In this document: piece after piece, positions 61,910 to 64,000 of the stretch | How the letters are laid out: every line of letters starts with the position of its first letter | Numbering within the stretch: the stretch's first letter is position 1 | Assembly (NCBI RefSeq): GCF_900113875.1 | Contig: NZ_FORA01000004.1 | Location: forward strand, 62,001-126,000 | Origin: Jannaschia pohangensis | GTDB taxonomy: Bacteria > Pseudomonadota > Alphaproteobacteria > Rhodobacterales > Rhodobacteraceae | Length of the DNA stretch: 64,000 nucleotides | Direction of reading: 5' to 3' | Notes under the pieces: model-generated | Databases searched by the model: none | Seen by the model: only the letters and a program-made list of their open reading frames with translations | What the model was told of the DNA's origin: nothing | Position numbers and translations under genes: made by a program

Positions 61910-62836
61910 ATGTCGGGCAGGGCTCCCCAACATGTGGCCGTCCTCATGGGCGGACCGTCGGCTGAACGTGATGTCAGTCTTTCGACCGGCGAAGGCTGTG
62001 TCGCGGCTTTGCGCAGCGAAGGTTTTCGCGTGACGCAGATCGATCCCGGGGCAGATATCGTGTCTGCCCTGCAACAGGCGGCACCGGATGTTGTGTTCAA
62101 CGCCCTGCACGGTCGGTGGGGCGAGGATGGCTGCATTCAGGGCCTGCTCGAATGGCTGCGGTTGCCCTATACCCATTCCGGAGTGCTGGCGTCCGCCACC
62201 GCGATGGACAAGAGCCGGACGAAGGCGATCTTCCGCATGTCGGGCCTGCCGGTGGTGGAGAGCGAGATCGTCAGCCGCGAAGAGGCGATGGAAGAGCATG
62301 TGATGCCGCCGCCCTACGTCATCAAACCGAACAACGAAGGCTCTTCGGTCGGCATCTACATCGTCCCGAGGGATGCCGAGGAGCCGCCGGTCCTGCCCGA
62401 CACGATGCCCGACGACGTGATGGTCGAAGCCTTTGCGCCGGGGCGTGAGCTGACCTGCACGGTCCTCGGGGCACCGGGCGAAGAGCGGGCGCTGACGGTC
62501 ACGGAAATCCACACCGACGGCTGGTACGACTACGAGGCGAAATATGCGCCGGGCGGATCGCGGCATTCCCTGCCGGCTGACCTGCCGCCCGCGATCTTTG
62601 CCGCCTGCCAGGACTTTGCCCTGCGCGCCCATTGGGCGCTTGGTTGTCGCACCATCAGCCGGACCGATTTCCGGTGGGACGAGGGGCAGGGTCTCAAGGG
62701 CCTGATCATCCTGGAGACGAATACGCAGCCGGGCATGACGCCGACCTCGCTGACGCCTGAACAGGCCGCCCATGCGGGGATCGGGTTTGGTCCGCTCTGC
62801 CGCATTCTGGTGGAGGACGCGTCATGCAACCGTTGA
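61910..62836 (+). CDS. ddl: D-alanine--D-alanine ligase
   Basis: Joins two D-Ala for the stem peptide. The 308-residue ATP-grasp enzyme has VAVLMGGPSAERDVSLSTGEG, FNALHGRWGEDGCIQGLLEWLRLPYTHSG, VIKPNNEGSSVGIYIV, and LILETNTQPGMTPTSLTPEQAAHAG. The ATG at 61910 has AGGAT upstream; a TTG two codons earlier is less likely. It overlaps ftsQ by 13 bases. Confidence 0.96.
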   Translation: MSGRAPQHVAVLMGGPSAERDVSLSTGEGCVAALRSEGFRVTQIDPGADIVSALQQAAPDVVFNALHGRWGEDGCIQGLLEWLRLPYTHSGVLASATAMDKSRTKAIFRMSGLPVVESEIVSREEAMEEHVMPPPYVIKPNNEGSSVGIYIVPRDAEEPPVLPDTMPDDVMVEAFAPGRELTCTVLGAPGEERALTVTEIHTDGWYDYEAKYAPGGSRHSLPADLPPAIFAACQDFALRAHWALGCRTISRTDFRWDEGQGLKGLIILETNTQPGMTPTSLTPEQAAHAGIGFGPLCRILVEDASCNR

Positions 62837-63723
62837 CGCCGCCCCCCGTCCGCCCCGTCGCCGACCCCGCGCCGTCCAAGTGGCAGTACAGGATGGAGAG
62901 GCTGTGGCTCACGCCGCTGTTCAAGGCGCTGGTGCGGACTGGTATCCCGAGTTTCAGTTTCGTGTTCCTGTTCACCTGGTACATCAACGATCCCGTCCGG
63001 ATCACCGCCATCGTCGACACCTGGGGAGGGTGGGTGCAGGCTGTTCAGGACCGGCCCGAGTTCACCGTCAGCCTGATGCGGATCGAAGGGGCGAGCGAGC
63101 AGCTGCAATCCGATATCCAGGAAGCGCTGCCCATCGACCTGCCGCTCAGCCAGTTCCAGCTCGACATGGATGCGCTGCGCAAGCTCTTGCAGGATCTCGA
63201 CCCCGTTCTTGCCGCCGAAGTGCGCATCAAGGCGGGGGGTGTCCTGCTCCTCAAGGTGACGGAGCGTCAGCCGGCCGTGGTCTGGCAGCATGACGAGGGG
63301 ATCGAGGTGCTGGACGCGACCGGCCATCGCGTCGCCACCCTGTCGGACATCGCGTCGGCAGGCGGATTGCCGTTGATCGGCGGCACCGGAGCCGAGGAGC
63401 ATGTCCCCGAAGCGCTCGCCCTGATCGAAGTTGCGGCCCCGATCACCGACCGCCTGGTCGGGCTGACCCGCGTGGGCAACCGGCGGTGGGATGTGCAGCT
63501 GACGCGGGGCCAGCGGATCATGCTGCCCGAAGAGGCTCCGGCCGCGGCGCTCGACCGCGCGCTGGCGATGCAGGCGGCCAAGGACGTGCTGGAGCGCGAC
63601 GTGGCCGCAGTCGACCTTCGGATCGCGTCGCGCCCCATCCTTCGCCTGTCACCCGAGGCGCGCAGCGAATTGCGGCGTCTCCAGGATCTTGAACGTCTGT
63701 CCTTGTTAGAGGGAAATGAATGA
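62824..63723 (+). CDS. ftsQ: cell division protein FtsQ
   Basis: FtsQ links FtsL/FtsB to early divisome proteins. The 299-residue protein has a cytoplasmic N-terminus, one helix (about 39-56, GIPSFSFVFLFTWYIND), a POTRA domain (VSLMRIEGASEQLQSDIQEALPIDLP, about 80-155) and the FtsQ beta domain with GHRVATLSDIASAGGLPLIGG and RRWDVQLTRGQRIMLPE. It overlaps ddl at its start and ftsA at its end (ATGA-like). Confidence 0.94.
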   Translation: MQPLTPPPVRPVADPAPSKWQYRMERLWLTPLFKALVRTGIPSFSFVFLFTWYINDPVRITAIVDTWGGWVQAVQDRPEFTVSLMRIEGASEQLQSDIQEALPIDLPLSQFQLDMDALRKLLQDLDPVLAAEVRIKAGGVLLLKVTERQPAVVWQHDEGIEVLDATGHRVATLSDIASAGGLPLIGGTGAEEHVPEALALIEVAAPITDRLVGLTRVGNRRWDVQLTRGQRIMLPEEAPAAALDRALAMQAAKDVLERDVAAVDLRIASRPILRLSPEARSELRRLQDLERLSLLEGNE

Positions 63724-64000
63724 GCCGCCTGTTCCAAGCCCAGAAGGCCATGCGCCGCAAACGTCAGGCCGCCTTGCAACGCGGGGTCGTCGCGATCATG
63801 GACGTGGGCACCTACAAGACGGCCTGCCTTGTCCTGCGTTTCGAAGAGAATACGCCGCAGGGCGAGGGCGTTGGCCACATGGCCGGGCAATCGAATTTCC
63901 GCGTCATCGGGGCCACGACGACCCGGTCGCGCGGGATCCGTCGGGGCGAAGTGGACGCCATGCCCGAGACCGAGCGCGCGATCCGCACCGCCGTGCAGGG
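63720..64000 (+). CDS. ftsA: cell division protein FtsA, N-terminal part (cut by window edge)
   Basis: The first 93 residues: MSRLFQAQKAMRRKRQAALQRG, then VVAIMDVGTYKTACLVLRF (the actin-fold phosphate-1 loop), a short insertion, and FRVIGATTTRSRGIRRGEVDAM. FtsA tethers FtsZ to the membrane. ATG overlaps the ftsQ stop by four bases. The remainder, and presumably ftsZ, lie beyond the right edge. The roughly 20-residue basic extension before the actin core is usual for Rhodobacteraceae. Confidence 0.94.
   Translation, partial: MSRLFQAQKAMRRKRQAALQRGVVAIMDVGTYKTACLVLRFEENTPQGEGVGHMAGQSNFRVIGATTTRSRGIRRGEVDAMPETERAIRTAVQ

Overview
The window is about 64 kb of very GC-rich chromosomal DNA, densely packed with genes and with strong G/C preference at third codon positions. 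Gene content and order point to an alphaproteobacterium of the Rhodobacteraceae: glyQ/glyS with a DUF6446 gene and a PEP-binding dikinase, perM-hdaA-ppk-ppx, a SUV3-like helicase followed by S4 protein, ferredoxin and CarD, and DUF2484 inside the division/cell-wall cluster. No rRNA, tRNA, insertion sequence, prophage or CRISPR array was found. Identification rests on reading the translated sequence, not on database searches.

Layout. 1-3.3 kb (minus): end-truncated glmM, folP, folB, then a secreted SleB-type hydrolase. 3.4-10.7 kb (minus): glyQ, an FkbM methyltransferase, DUF6446, glyS and a divergent PPDK-like protein. 10.9-18.8 kb: an exported pseudoprotease, TrkH, an EamA exporter, two one-helix membrane proteins, ilvC, and a divergent operon of two Lrp/AsnC regulators plus a DUF7079-like protein. 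18.9-24.8 kb: class V aminotransferase, UbiH-type hydroxylase, a nucleotidase, a GntR regulator and a membrane glycosyltransferase carrying an apparent c-di-GMP-binding MshEN domain. 24.9-33.7 kb: carA, yqeY, an M48-like peptidase, perM, hdaA, ppk1 and ppx. 33.7-39.6 kb: fasciclin protein, proS, lolC/E-lolD, a hydrolase, an SCP2 protein and a TPR protein. 39.6-46.2 kb: SUV3-like helicase, S4 protein, ferredoxin, carD, a zincin, a glyoxalase-like protein, 5-FTHF cyclo-ligase and rpe. 46.7-49.9 kb: a divergent metabolic cluster. 50-54.1 kb: orphan Flp-like pilin and a TRAP transporter. 54.2-64 kb: PCu(A)C and SCO copper-delivery proteins, then ftsW-murG-murC-DUF2484-(unknown)-murB-ddl-ftsQ-ftsA.

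The genes serve core functions: folate, glycine and proline tRNA charging, branched-chain amino acids, pyrimidines, peptidoglycan and division, lipoprotein export, polyphosphate and replication control. The most interesting unexplained items are (i) the MshEN-glycosyltransferase, which has two exact 24-residue MshEN motifs five residues apart and a perfect TTAA-N7-TTAA CtrA-type box just upstream; (ii) a 455-residue alanine-repeat membrane protein of unknown function wedged into the division cluster; (iii) a trypsin-fold protein that has lost all three catalytic residues; (iv) a PPDK homologue whose ATP-grasp half is eroded while the PEP half is intact; and (v) a FolB with an unassigned 150-residue C-terminal domain.
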